NCBI GenBank assembly: GCA_017857245.1
Contig: JAFMDO010000002.1
Coordinates: 20,677 to 84,676, forward strand
Direction of reading: 5' to 3'
Length of the DNA stretch: 64,000 bases
Source: Pontimonas sp.
Lineage (GTDB): Bacteria > Actinomycetota > Actinomycetes > Actinomycetales > Microbacteriaceae
Within the stretch, counting starts at the first letter, position 1; the number at the start of each line of letters is the position of its first letter. This document shows positions 28,991 through 38,873 of this stretch, piece by piece. The translations under genes and the position numbers were made by a program. The notes under the pieces are model-generated. The model was not told the DNA's origin, searched no databases, and saw only the letters and a list, made by a program, of their open reading frames with translations.

Positions 28991-29764
28991 GTGCTGACCG
29001 GCCTCTTTGAGGGCGCCCGCGAGGACGCTGCGCGCCGGGAGCGAACACTGCCGCTGCATGACGTCGAAAAGCGCGCTAGAGCGGCACGCCCTGTCAGAGA
29101 CGGCCTTCGCGCCCTCGCTCCCAGGGACACCATTCACGTCATTGCGGAAATCAAACGCAAGAGCCCCTCGAAGGGTGAATTAGCGCCGATTTCTGACCCG
29201 GTGTCACTGGCTCTCGACTATGAAGCGGGGGGCGCGAGCGTGATCAGCGTGTTAACGGAGGGCCGGGCTTTTGGTGGCTCCTTGGAGGACCTCGCTGCTG
29301 TGTCGGAGGCAGTGCAGATCCCGGTTCTTCGCAAAGATTTTCTCGAAACCGAGTATCAAGTCATTGAAGCCAGGGCCCACGGCGCAGACCTGATTTTGCT
29401 GATTATGGCTGGTCTCTCAGATGAGCGAGCGTTGCGGTTGATGGGGGTGGCCAAAGACTGGGGCATGCAAGCGCTTGTGGAGGCCCACACTCCCGGGGAA
29501 GTCGATCGGGCTATTGGCATCGGCGCCGATATCGTCGGTGTGAATGCGAGGGACCTCGTGACCTTTGAGCTTGACCCCACTCTCTTTGGTGCGATGGTTC
29601 CCCGTTTCCCAGAGGGTGTTCTCCGGGTTGCTGAATCAGCGGTAGCAGTTTCACAGGATGTCACCCGCTACCGTGAACAGGGGGCGCACGCCGTGCTGGT
29701 GGGCGAAGCACTGGTGACCGGAGCAAACCCACGCCAACGCGTAGAGGAGTTTGTGGCGGCATGA
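28991..29764 (+). CDS. trpC: Indole-3-glycerol phosphate synthase
   Basis: 257-aa TIM barrel turning CdRP into indole-3-glycerol phosphate. [12 protein letters not shown] holds the catalytic Lys, then [31 protein letters not shown] and AESAV. GTG start directly follows the TAG of the HGxxP gene, with AAGGGT as ribosome site. Not fused to trpF. Overlaps trpB by 4 bases. Confidence 0.95.
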   Translation: MLTGLFEGAREDAARRERTLPLHDVEKRARAARPVRDGLRALAPRDTIHVIAEIKRKSPSKGELAPISDPVSLALDYEAGGASVISVLTEGRAFGGSLEDLAAVSEAVQIPVLRKDFLETEYQVIEARAHGADLILLIMAGLSDERALRLMGVAKDWGMQALVEAHTPGEVDRAIGIGADIVGVNARDLVTFELDPTLFGAMVPRFPEGVLRVAESAVAVSQDVTRYREQGAHAVLVGEALVTGANPRQRVEEFVAA

Positions 29765-30975
29765 ACGATAAGTTGTCCCTGGCCGAAGGCCCCTACTACG
29801 GAGAATTCGGCGGGAGATTCGTCCCCGAGTCTCTGATTCACGCCCTCGATGAACTCGAGAGTGCGTATAAGGCAGCCAAGCGAGACCCTGCTTTCCAGGA
29901 GGAACTCGCGCATTTGCACACGACCTACTCAGGCCGTCCTTCGATCATCACTGAGGCGCACCGTTTCGCGGAGCACTGTGGCGGGGCGCGTGTGTTCCTC
30001 AAGCGCGAAGACCTCAACCACACCGGTAGCCACAAAATCAACAACGTCCTGGGTCAAGCCCTCTTGGCAAAGCGACTGGGGAAAACCCGACTAATCGCGG
30101 AAACAGGAGCGGGGCAGCACGGTGTCGCTACTGCGACGGCCGCAGCGCTGATGGGGATGAGCTGCGTGGTCTATATGGGGGAAGTTGACACTGAACGCCA
30201 AGCCCTCAATGTGGCACGGATGCGACTGCTCGGGGCTGAAGTTGTGGCGGTCACGACCGGCTCCAGGACTCTCAAAGATGCCATCAACGATGCGATGCGG
30301 GACTGGGTGTCCAGCGTTGAAACCACCCACTACCTCTTGGGCACGGTGGCCGGGCCCCATCCGTTCCCTCTGATGGTTCGCGACTTCCATTCCATCATCG
30401 GTGTTGAAGCGCGCGCCCAGATGCTCGAATTGACCGGGGTGCTGCCCACCGCAGTGACGGCGTGTGTCGGGGGCGGCTCAAATGCGATGGGAATCTTCCA
30501 CGCGTTTTTGGACGACCAGGACGTCCAGCTCGTGGGCTACGAAGCCGGTGGTGACGGCGCCGAAACCGCTCATCATGCTGCCACCATCACCAAAGGCAGG
30601 CCCGGCATGTTGCACGGAGCGCGGTCTTTGGTGCTTCAGGACGAAGATGGTCAGACGATCGAGTCTCACTCCATCTCAGCGGGTTTGGATTACCCAGGTG
30701 TTGGACCGGAACACGCATGGCTCGCCGGACTGGGGCGCGCTAGCTATGTGCCAATCACCGACGATCAGGCAATGCAGGCGCTTCGCTTGCTATCCCAAAC
30801 CGAGGGAATAATTCCTGCCATTGAGACCGCACACGCGCTCGCGGGGACGCAACTGCTCGGGCAGCAACTCGGCGAGGGAGCCACCATTCTGGTGTCTCTC
30901 AGTGGCCGCGGTGACAAAGACATGGAAACTGCCGGGCGCTACTTCCAGCTTCTCGAACCCGGTTCCGCGTCATGA
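29761..30975 (+). CDS. trpB: Tryptophan synthase, beta subunit
   Basis: 404 aa, PLP enzyme joining indole and serine. The N-terminus [17 protein letters not shown] Lys in [12 protein letters not shown], phosphate cup [10 protein letters not shown] and ETAGRYF are intact; this is the standard TrpB1 type that pairs with TrpA, whose gene overlaps by 4 bases. Confidence 0.97.
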   Translation: MNDKLSLAEGPYYGEFGGRFVPESLIHALDELESAYKAAKRDPAFQEELAHLHTTYSGRPSIITEAHRFAEHCGGARVFLKREDLNHTGSHKINNVLGQALLAKRLGKTRLIAETGAGQHGVATATAAALMGMSCVVYMGEVDTERQALNVARMRLLGAEVVAVTTGSRTLKDAINDAMRDWVSSVETTHYLLGTVAGPHPFPLMVRDFHSIIGVEARAQMLELTGVLPTAVTACVGGGSNAMGIFHAFLDDQDVQLVGYEAGGDGAETAHHAATITKGRPGMLHGARSLVLQDEDGQTIESHSISAGLDYPGVGPEHAWLAGLGRASYVPITDDQAMQALRLLSQTEGIIPAIETAHALAGTQLLGQQLGEGATILVSLSGRGDKDMETAGRYFQLLEPGSAS

Positions 30976-31760
30976 CACTGAGCGTTCAGGAAACCATCGC
31001 TCAGCGCAAAGCTCAGGGTCACGGAACTCTCGTGGCCTACCTTCCCGTGGGGTATCCCGATCTTGCCACCAGTGTTGAGGCAAGCATCGCGGTGCTCAAC
31101 TCAGGGGCCGACATCCTCGAATTGGGAGTTCCCTACAGCGATCCGGTCATGGATGGAACCGTTATCGCCCGGGCAACCCAGACGGCTTTGGAACGCGGCT
31201 TCAAACTTCGCCACGTGTTTCCCGCGGTGGCCGAGATAGTCAAGGCCACCGGGAAGCCGGTACTGGTTATGACCTACTGGAACCCTGTTGTGCAATACGG
31301 GGTGGAAAAATTTGCCACCGACCTCAAGGCCGCGGGTGGCGCTGGGCTCATTACCCCCGACCTGATTCCCGACGAAGCCTCAGACTGGCTGGACATATCA
31401 GAGCGTCTGGAACTTGAACGGGTGTTCCTGGCCGCTCCCTCGTCTTCGGATTCCCGACTGCATGTTGCCGGAGAACAGTCCAAGGGCTTCGTCTATGCCG
31501 TCTCCACCATGGGGATTACGGGAACCCGGATCGATGTGGATTCCGCTGCTAGGGGTTTAGTCGAGCGGATTTATGCGCAGGGCGCTGAAGCCACCTGTGT
31601 TGGTTTGGGGATTTCCACGGCAGAGCATGTCACAGATGTCGTGGGGTTTGCCGATGGAGCGATCGTTGGGTCCGCACTCGTTCGAGCGCTCAGCGAGGGA
31701 GGGGTGGGCGCCGTGGGAGAACTGGCGCAATCGCTTGCTTCCGGCACCAAACGCAACTAG
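30972..31760 (+). CDS. trpA: Tryptophan synthase, alpha subunit
   Basis: 262-aa TIM barrel cleaving indole-3-glycerol phosphate to indole. YLPVGYPD, catalytic Glu in [15 protein letters not shown], catalytic Asp region [11 protein letters not shown] and [11 protein letters not shown] are all there. Last gene of the his-trp run; its TAG is followed at once by TACCCT, a possible -10 for lgt. Confidence 0.96.
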   Translation: MTLSVQETIAQRKAQGHGTLVAYLPVGYPDLATSVEASIAVLNSGADILELGVPYSDPVMDGTVIARATQTALERGFKLRHVFPAVAEIVKATGKPVLVMTYWNPVVQYGVEKFATDLKAAGGAGLITPDLIPDEASDWLDISERLELERVFLAAPSSSDSRLHVAGEQSKGFVYAVSTMGITGTRIDVDSAARGLVERIYAQGAEATCVGLGISTAEHVTDVVGFADGAIVGSALVRALSEGGVGAVGELAQSLASGTKRN

Positions 31761-31766
31761 TACCCT
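31761..31766 (+). promoter_or_regulatory. Candidate -10 box for lgt
   Basis: TACCCT directly after the trpA stop. Predicted start near 31773 gives a 15-base leader with the GAGAGGT ribosome site of lgt. Confidence 0.35.
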
Positions 31767-31787
31767 GGTGGGTAACGAGAGGTAACA

Positions 31788-32789
31788 ATGGATTTCAACG
31801 GTATCCCCAGCCCCGATGCAGCGTGGCGGTCATTCAACATCGGCCAATGGCTCCGCGATCTTGGCTTGGACTGGTTCGGCCTGAACCTTCAAATTAACGC
31901 TTATGCGTTGTTTATCCTCGCGGGGATCGGACTTGCGCTCTGGATCAGCAACACCAGGCTGGTCAATCGCGGCGCAGAGCCCTGGGTGGTTCTGGATATC
32001 GCACTGTGGGCTGTGCCTTTGGGAATTCTCGGAGGAAGGCTCTACCACGTCATCACGCATCCCGCGGATTACTTTTATGAGGGAGCCAACCTCCTGCGAG
32101 TGTTCTATGTCTGGGAGGGCGGGCTCGCGATTTTTGGAGCCATCTCCCTCGGTGCGGTAGGAGCATTCATCGGAGCGAAGCAAAGCGGCCTCCGCTTCAG
32201 CGCGTATGTGGATGCCCTCGCGCCAGGTTTGCTGGTCGCACAGGCCATGGGTCGATTGGGAAACTACTTCAATCAGGAGCTTTTTGGGGCCCCCACGGCT
32301 CTGCCCTGGGGGTTGCAGATTGACCGACCCAACGCCGCTATCCCCATTGGGCTTCCTGACGACACGCTCTTTCACCCCACGTTTGCCTACGAGATGCTCT
32401 GGAACCTCCTCGGTGCCGCAGTGATCGTATGGCTAGGACGGAAGTTTACGCTTCAGTGGGGTCGCCAAATGGGTCTGTATCTCGTCTGGTACGGAACAGG
32501 GCGTGCTTTTCTGGAAACGCTTCGTCTTGACCCTGCAGAGCTCCTGCTCGGTGTGCGGGTCAACATCTGGGGCGCTCTCGCAGCGATTGTTCTGGGCCTG
32601 ATCATTGTGATGGTGCAAGGACGTCGCCATCCAGGGACCGAGCCAGGCCCGTACCGGCCTGGCAGAGAATGGTCAGCCGAGCCTGCGATAGACTCTGAGG
32701 ACGATTATTACGTTGTCCCTGAAGACCAGGACGACAACGACCACGAGAGCGAAGCCACGGTCACAAACCGCAAGGAATCTGCCTCCTAG
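31788..32789 (+). CDS. lgt: Prolipoprotein diacylglyceryl transferase
   Basis: 333 aa, seven predicted membrane spans. It transfers diacylglycerol from phosphatidylglycerol to the lipobox Cys of lipoproteins. Conserved parts: NAYALFILAGI, ILGGRLYHVIT, WEGGLAIFGA and the signature AMGRLGNYFNQELFG with essential Arg. The last ~55 residues are an acidic cytoplasmic tail (DSEDDYYVVPEDQDDND), as in several actinobacterial Lgt proteins. The trpA-lgt order is conserved in mycobacteria. Confidence 0.94.
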   Translation: MDFNGIPSPDAAWRSFNIGQWLRDLGLDWFGLNLQINAYALFILAGIGLALWISNTRLVNRGAEPWVVLDIALWAVPLGILGGRLYHVITHPADYFYEGANLLRVFYVWEGGLAIFGAISLGAVGAFIGAKQSGLRFSAYVDALAPGLLVAQAMGRLGNYFNQELFGAPTALPWGLQIDRPNAAIPIGLPDDTLFHPTFAYEMLWNLLGAAVIVWLGRKFTLQWGRQMGLYLVWYGTGRAFLETLRLDPAELLLGVRVNIWGALAAIVLGLIIVMVQGRRHPGTEPGPYRPGREWSAEPAIDSEDDYYVVPEDQDDNDHESEATVTNRKESAS

Positions 32790-32832
32790 TATTCTCAGGG
32801 CCAGCGACGTCCCACCCCTAGTAACTGATTTT

Positions 32833-32838
32833 TAGGAT
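32833..32838 (+). promoter_or_regulatory. -10 box for leaderless gltB
   Basis: TAGGAT, six bases, then ATG of gltB at 32845. The 55-base lgt-gltB gap has no ribosome site close to this ATG. Confidence 0.45.
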
Positions 32839-32844
32839 GGTGAC

Positions 32845-35800
32845 ATGACTTCAGCAGTGCCCTTTGAGCGTTGGAACTCCGCTCCCAAACCCTCTGGTTT
32901 GTATAACGCCGCCCACGACCGTGACGCGTGTGGGCTGGCGATGGTGGCGACCCTTCGTGGCACACCTGGGCACGACATTGTCGAAAAAGCCCTGGAAGCA
33001 TTGCGCAACCTCGAACACCGCGGCGCGGTGGGTTCGGATGAAGGAACCGGCGACGGCGCCGGCATCGTCACCCAAATTCCTGACACCTTTTTCCGTGGTG
33101 TGGTGGACTTCGAGTTGCCCGCAAAGGGCCACTTTGCCGTTGGAACAGCGTTCCTCCCGCTAGATCCTGCCGAGCGAGAAAGTGAGAAGCTCGGGATTGA
33201 AGCGATCGTGGCTCACGAGGGACTAGTCACGCTGGGCTGGCGTGACGTCCCTGTCCATCCAGAAATCCTCGGTGACCTCGCCAGAGAGGCCATGCCATAT
33301 TTTGAGCAGGTGTTTCTCGCCGGCCCTGAAGGGCGCAAGCTTTCGGGAATCGAGCTCGATCGAGTTACCTTTCGCGTGAGGAAAAGGTGTGAGCGAGAGC
33401 TTGGGTCCTACTTCCCCTCACTTTCGTGTCGCACCATGGTCTACAAGGGAATGGTCACCACCCTGCAGCTAGGGCCTTTCTATGAGGACCTCAGTCAACC
33501 GGAGTTTCATTCCACTCTGGCTCTCGTGCATTCCCGCTTCTCCACCAACACTTTTCCCTCGTGGCCGCTGGCGCAACCATTCCGGATGATCGCACATAAC
33601 GGTGAAATCAACACGATTCGCGCCAACCGCAACTGGATGAGCGCACGGCAAAACCAGCTGGAATCTTCCCTGTTGGGTGATCTCCAGCCCCTGTTACCCA
33701 TCGTCTCCGAAGGGGGTTCCGACTCTGCCTCGTTTGACGAGGTTGTCGAACTCTTGACGCTGTCGGGGCGTTCTCTTCCGCACGCCATCATGATGATGGT
33801 CCCTGAGGCTTGGGAGAACCAAGCCGATATTGACCCCAAGGTTCGCGACTTTTATGAATACCACTCGATGATGATGGAGCCTTGGGATGGTCCTGCAGCG
33901 CTAGTCTTCACCGACGGTTCGCTGGTTGGGGCGACTCTGGACCGCAATGGGTTGCGTCCCGGTCGCTATGTGATCACCTCCGACGGGCTCATTATCCTGG
34001 CCAGCGAGATTGGCGTGTTGGACGTTGATCCCTCGACCGTCGTGCGCAAAGGCCGCCTGCGACCAGGGGCCATGCTCTTGGCTGACACGGTCGAAGGACG
34101 CCTCATCGAAGACGATGAGCTGAAGCTTCAGCTCGCCCACGAAAAGCCCTGGGGTGAATGGGTTCGAGACAACCGCATCGAGTTTGCGAAATTGCCTGAG
34201 CGCGAGCACATTGTGCACACTCCCAGCTCGATTCGCCGCCGTCAGAGAACCTTCGGCTATACCGAGGAAGAGGTGCGGATCCTTCTGGCACCGATGGGGC
34301 AAAACGCCGCTGAGCCACTGGGAGCAATGGGGTCGGATACCCCCATTGCGGCCATCTCTGATCGACCCAGACTGATTTTTGACTACTTCACCCAGCAGTT
34401 CGCTCAAGTGACAAACCCGCCCCTGGATTCGATTCGGGAAGAAATCGTGACGTCGATGGCCAGCGGCTTGGGCCCCGAGCGGAACCTCCTAGCGGCTACG
34501 CCGGGCCATGCGACGCAGGTGTCGCTCGATTTTCCCGTCATCGACAACGATGAGTTAGCAAAAATTGAGCACCTGCGACTGCCCGATGGCGACCGCGCGT
34601 CCTTCACCCTCAACGGCCTCTACCGCGTGGATGAGGGCGCCCAAGGCCTCAAGCAACGCTTAGACGAACTGTGTGCGGAAGCCGATAGCGCGATTGATCG
34701 CGGGGCCCAATTCCTCGTGCTGAGTGACCGTGATTCCCACCAGGACTTAGCGCCGATTCCGTCGCTGTTGATGTTGTCTGCTGTTCATCACCACCTGATC
34801 CGCGGACATAAGCGCATGCAGGTTGGTCTTGTGGTCCAGTCGGGGGATGTCCGAGAAGTCCACCATGTTGCTCTGCTGATCGGTTTTGGGGCTTCAGCTG
34901 TCAACCCCTATCTCGCGATGGAAACCGTCGAACTTCTGGCAAGAACGGGAGTTATTGAATTGGTCGCGCCAGAAGTCGCGGTGCGAAATGTGATCAAGGC
35001 TCTGGGGAAAGGGGTGTTGAAGATCATGAGCAAGATGGGTATCTCGACGGTGGCTTCATACGCCGGGGCACAAGCCTTCGAGGCCATTGGTCTCAGCCCA
35101 GAGTTGATCGACGCATATTTCAGCGGAACCACCACGGTCATCGGTGGTGTGGGGCTCGAAGTCATTGCCTCTGAGAACGAATCCAGGCACAGGCTGGCCT
35201 ATCCGATTGCATCGGGGACCAACCCCCACGAGGTACTGCCGGTCGGTGGGGAATACCAATGGCGCCGCGAAGGTCCACCACACCTGTTCAACCCTGAAAC
35301 CGTCTTCGCCCTCCAGCACGCCACCCGTTCTAAGAGCTTTGACCTGTTCCGGACTTACACCAAGAGCGTCGATGACCAAGCGGAGCGGTTGATGACGTTG
35401 CGGGGGCTTTTTGCACTGAAGACCGAGGGCCGGGAGCCCATCCCGGTGAGTGAGGTCGAGTCAGTTGGTGCCATCATTTCCCGGTTCACCACCGGGGCAA
35501 TGAGCATGGGAGCGATTTCGCCCGAAATGCACGAAACCTTAGCCGTTGCGATGAACGAAATGGGAGCACGCTCCAATACGGGGGAGGGTGGCGAGTCACC
35601 GGAACGCCTTCGGGATCCGAAACGCCGCAGCAAGATCAAACAGGTCGCCTCGGGCCGCTTCGGTGTGACCAGCTACTACCTGACTATGGCAGAGGACCTG
35701 CAGATCAAGATGGCTCAGGGCGCCAAACCGGGCGAAGGTGGCCAGCTGCCGGCCAATAAGGTGTATCCCTGGATTGCCACACTGCGTCATGGCACCCCCG

Positions 35801-37410
35801 GCGTGGGACTGATTTCACCCCCACCTCACCACGATATTTACTCGATTGAAGACCTCAAACAGCTGATTTTTGACCTCAAACGTGCCAATCCCGTGGCCAG
35901 GGTTCATGTGAAGTTGGTGAGCCAATCGGGTATTGGGGCAGTGGCTACGGGAGTGGCGAAGGCCAAAGCCGATGTGGTGTTGATTTCTGGCCACGATGGT
36001 GGCACCGGAGCGAGCCCCCTGAATTCACTCAAACACGCCGGCACCCCCTGGGAAATCGGTCTGGCGGAGGCCCAACAGACTCTCGTGGCCAACAACCTGA
36101 GGGGTCGAGTGACCCTCCAGGTGGATGGGCAGATGAAGACGGGCCGAGATGTCATCATTGCTGCCTTGTTGGGAGCGGAAGAGTATGGTTTCGCCACGGC
36201 CCCGATGGTGGTGAGCGGCTGCATTTTGATGCGCGTGTGCCACCTGGACACCTGTCCGGTAGGCGTGGCCACTCAGAACCCAGAATTGCGCAAGCGCTTT
36301 AGTGGAACACCAGAATTTGTGAAGACCTTCTTCGAGTTCCTTGCCGAGGAAGTGCGGGAATACCTGTCCCAACTGGGTTTCCGGTCCTTGGAGGAGGCGA
36401 TCGGCCAGGTCGGGCTCTTGGATGTTGACCGCGCGATCCACCATTGGAAAGCTGACGGGTTGGATTTCACTCCCATCCTCTCAGACCGCCACCTCGCCTC
36501 AGGTGCTGCGTTGGCGAAGGCGGAGGGTCAAGACCACGAGTTGGAGAAACACTTCGACCAGCAGCTCCTCGAGCTATCGCAACCTGCGCTCACCTCGGGG
36601 ACGCCGGTCACGATTAAGCTCCCGATTCGTAACACCGAACGCGCTGTTGGCACCCTCCTCGGGCACCACGTCACGGTGCGACACGGTGAAAATGGGCTTC
36701 CTGCCGACACCATTGGGGTTGAGCTGGAGGGGGCTGCCGGTCAATCTCTGGGAGCATTCTTGCCCGGCGGTATCTCGCTGCGACTCACCGGGGACGCCAA
36801 CGACTACGTCGGCAAAGGGCTTTCCGGTGGCTCAATCGTGTTGCGCCCTCAGGTGGGCTCCATGTTTGCGCCCGAGCGCAACGTGATTGCGGGGAACGTC
36901 ATTGGATATGGTGCGACCTCTGGCACCATGTTCCTCTCCGGTGTCGTGGGGGAGCGTTTTCTGGTCAGGAACTCTGGCGCAACCGCTGTCGTTGAGGGGG
37001 TGGGGGACCACGCCCTGGAATATATGACCGGTGGCCTAGCCTTGATTTTGGGGGACACAGGCCGCAACTTGGGTGCCGGGATGTCCGGTGGGAGTGCGTA
37101 TATTCGAAACCTGCGCACGGAGCGTTTGAATAAGGAAGCCATGGTCGCGGGAGAGCTCGAAGTGAGCGGGCTTGGCAGTGCAGACGCCGAGATTGTGCTG
37201 GACCTGCTGGAGAAGCATTGGGAGCTGACAGGTTCGCCCTTGGCGCGAGTGTTGCTCGATGACCCAGAGGCAACCCTGGCGTCCATCCAGAAAGTAACCC
37301 CCCGGGATTTTCAAGCGGTTCTTCGCACCCGTGCTCAAGCCAACGAGGAAGGCCTCGATCTTGACGGGGATGTCGTGTGGAGCAGGATATTGGAGGTGAC
37401 TGGTGGCTGA
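32845..37410 (+). CDS. gltB: Glutamate synthase, large (alpha) subunit
   Basis: 1521 aa. Class II glutaminase whose nucleophile is Cys29 in DRDACGLAM, so a 28-residue propeptide is expected to be removed. Further on: central domain, FMN domain (FTTGAMSMGAISPE, SGHDGGTGASPLNS), 3Fe-4S cysteines in CILMRVCHLDTCPVG, and a C-terminal beta-helix (GNVIGYGATSG). Makes two glutamates from glutamine and 2-oxoglutarate with electrons from GltD, whose gene overlaps by 8 bases. Confidence 0.97.
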   Translation: MTSAVPFERWNSAPKPSGLYNAAHDRDACGLAMVATLRGTPGHDIVEKALEALRNLEHRGAVGSDEGTGDGAGIVTQIPDTFFRGVVDFELPAKGHFAVGTAFLPLDPAERESEKLGIEAIVAHEGLVTLGWRDVPVHPEILGDLAREAMPYFEQVFLAGPEGRKLSGIELDRVTFRVRKRCERELGSYFPSLSCRTMVYKGMVTTLQLGPFYEDLSQPEFHSTLALVHSRFSTNTFPSWPLAQPFRMIAHNGEINTIRANRNWMSARQNQLESSLLGDLQPLLPIVSEGGSDSASFDEVVELLTLSGRSLPHAIMMMVPEAWENQADIDPKVRDFYEYHSMMMEPWDGPAALVFTDGSLVGATLDRNGLRPGRYVITSDGLIILASEIGVLDVDPSTVVRKGRLRPGAMLLADTVEGRLIEDDELKLQLAHEKPWGEWVRDNRIEFAKLPEREHIVHTPSSIRRRQRTFGYTEEEVRILLAPMGQNAAEPLGAMGSDTPIAAISDRPRLIFDYFTQQFAQVTNPPLDSIREEIVTSMASGLGPERNLLAATPGHATQVSLDFPVIDNDELAKIEHLRLPDGDRASFTLNGLYRVDEGAQGLKQRLDELCAEADSAIDRGAQFLVLSDRDSHQDLAPIPSLLMLSAVHHHLIRGHKRMQVGLVVQSGDVREVHHVALLIGFGASAVNPYLAMETVELLARTGVIELVAPEVAVRNVIKALGKGVLKIMSKMGISTVASYAGAQAFEAIGLSPELIDAYFSGTTTVIGGVGLEVIASENESRHRLAYPIASGTNPHEVLPVGGEYQWRREGPPHLFNPETVFALQHATRSKSFDLFRTYTKSVDDQAERLMTLRGLFALKTEGREPIPVSEVESVGAIISRFTTGAMSMGAISPEMHETLAVAMNEMGARSNTGEGGESPERLRDPKRRSKIKQVASGRFGVTSYYLTMAEDLQIKMAQGAKPGEGGQLPANKVYPWIATLRHGTPGVGLISPPPHHDIYSIEDLKQLIFDLKRANPVARVHVKLVSQSGIGAVATGVAKAKADVVLISGHDGGTGASPLNSLKHAGTPWEIGLAEAQQTLVANNLRGRVTLQVDGQMKTGRDVIIAALLGAEEYGFATAPMVVSGCILMRVCHLDTCPVGVATQNPELRKRFSGTPEFVKTFFEFLAEEVREYLSQLGFRSLEEAIGQVGLLDVDRAIHHWKADGLDFTPILSDRHLASGAALAKAEGQDHELEKHFDQQLLELSQPALTSGTPVTIKLPIRNTERAVGTLLGHHVTVRHGENGLPADTIGVELEGAAGQSLGAFLPGGISLRLTGDANDYVGKGLSGGSIVLRPQVGSMFAPERNVIAGNVIGYGATSGTMFLSGVVGERFLVRNSGATAVVEGVGDHALEYMTGGLALILGDTGRNLGAGMSGGSAYIRNLRTERLNKEAMVAGELEVSGLGSADAEIVLDLLEKHWELTGSPLARVLLDDPEATLASIQKVTPRDFQAVLRTRAQANEEGLDLDGDVVWSRILEVTGG

Positions 37411-38860
37411 TCCCCGTGGTTTCATGAAATACACCGAGCGGGAGCTTCCCCCTCGCCGTCCGGTCGAAGTCCGCATTGGGGACTGGCGTGAAGTGTATGG
37501 GGCGGGTGACCCGGCGGCCCTCACTCGCCAGGCCAGTAGGTGCATGGACTGTGGTGTGCCTTTCTGCCATGGGGGGTGCCCGCTGGGGAACCTGATCCCG
37601 GAGTGGAATGACCTCGTTCGTCGGGGCGACGGAAAAGCTGCCATCGAACGGCTCCACGAGACGAATAACTTCCCGGAATTCACGGGTCGGCTGTGTCCGG
37701 CCCCCTGCGAATCTTCCTGTGTGTTGAGCATCAACCAACCTGCGGTAACCATCAAAAACATCGAAGTGTCGATTATTGACCAAGCCTGGGCAAATGGGTG
37801 GGTTCAACCCGTCCCGCCGGATCGTCTCAGCGGGAAGACGGTCGCCATCGTGGGAAGCGGACCAGCAGGTCTGGCCGCCGCTCAACAGCTCACCAGGGTC
37901 GGGCACACTGTCGCGGTCTTTGAGCGTGACGACCGAATTGGTGGTCTGCTTCGCTATGGAATCCCCGACTTCAAGATGGAAAAGCACCACGTGGACCAAC
38001 GGCTCGCCCAAATGCAGGCTGAGGGGACGCGGTTCCGGGCTGGCGTGGAGATCGGGCGGGACATCACGTGGGAAGACCTGTCTGAGCGATACGACGCTGT
38101 CGTGGTGGCTACCGGTGCGAACGTGCCGCGGGAACTAGATATTCCTGGGCGCGATTTGCTTGGGGTGCATCACGCCATGGACTACCTGACGCCGGCCAAC
38201 CACGTGCAGGCTGGCGACTCCGTGACCGCTCCGCTGACAGCCGAAGGCAAGCACGTCGTCATTCTTGGAGGTGGTGATACCGGAGCCGATTGTTTGGGCA
38301 CCTCCCACCGCCAGTTAGCGCTCTCCAGCACCATGCTGGCCATCGGGAAGAAACCCTCCACCGAGCGCACCGAGGATGCTCCCTGGCCACTGGACCCGGT
38401 GTTGTTCGAGGTTCAGAGCGCTCACGAAGAGGGAGGCAGCCGCGAATTCCTCGCCTCTACCGTCGAATTCCTGGGCAACGATGCGGGTGAAGTTCGCGCT
38501 GTTGTTGTCGCTGAGACCGAATATCGTGATGGCGGCCGGCATCCCAAACCCGGCACCGAACAGGAAATTCCTGCGGACCTGGTGTTGTTGGCCTTGGGCT
38601 ACCGGGGTGCTGAGCACCAAACCCTTACCGACCAGCTGGGGCTGGGTGTGGATAGCCTGGGAAACCTCGACCGCGCCAAGGACTATGCCACAGAGAAACC
38701 CGGGGTTTTCGTCGCGGGTGATGCTGGACGCGGAGCTTCCCTCATCGTATGGGCCATCGCCGAGGGTCGCGCCGTCGCGTCGCAGGTGGATGAGTTTTTG
38801 GAAGGCGATACGCTTTTACCCGCACCCGTGAGCGCTTTCGACCGTCCGCTTCACGCCTAG
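37403..38860 (+). CDS. gltD: Glutamate synthase, small (beta) subunit
   Basis: 485-aa FAD/NADPH oxidoreductase. N-terminal 4Fe-4S cysteines (CMDCGVPFCHGGCPLGN and LCPAPCESSC), FAD site VAIVGSGPAGLAAAQQL, NADPH site VVILGGGDTGADCLG, and the closing FVAGDAGRGASLIVWAIAEGR. It feeds NADPH electrons to GltB. GTG start within the end of gltB indicates coupling. Confidence 0.96.
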   Translation: MADPRGFMKYTERELPPRRPVEVRIGDWREVYGAGDPAALTRQASRCMDCGVPFCHGGCPLGNLIPEWNDLVRRGDGKAAIERLHETNNFPEFTGRLCPAPCESSCVLSINQPAVTIKNIEVSIIDQAWANGWVQPVPPDRLSGKTVAIVGSGPAGLAAAQQLTRVGHTVAVFERDDRIGGLLRYGIPDFKMEKHHVDQRLAQMQAEGTRFRAGVEIGRDITWEDLSERYDAVVVATGANVPRELDIPGRDLLGVHHAMDYLTPANHVQAGDSVTAPLTAEGKHVVILGGGDTGADCLGTSHRQLALSSTMLAIGKKPSTERTEDAPWPLDPVLFEVQSAHEEGGSREFLASTVEFLGNDAGEVRAVVVAETEYRDGGRHPKPGTEQEIPADLVLLALGYRGAEHQTLTDQLGLGVDSLGNLDRAKDYATEKPGVFVAGDAGRGASLIVWAIAEGRAVASQVDEFLEGDTLLPAPVSAFDRPLHA

Positions 38861-38873
38861 ACAAAAGGAATCC

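Noticed and set aside
36965-38011. 348-residue minus-strand ORF across the gltB-gltD junction
   Set aside because: Pro/Arg/His-rich antisense frame typical of GC-rich coding DNA; gltB and gltD are both complete with intact cofactor motifs.
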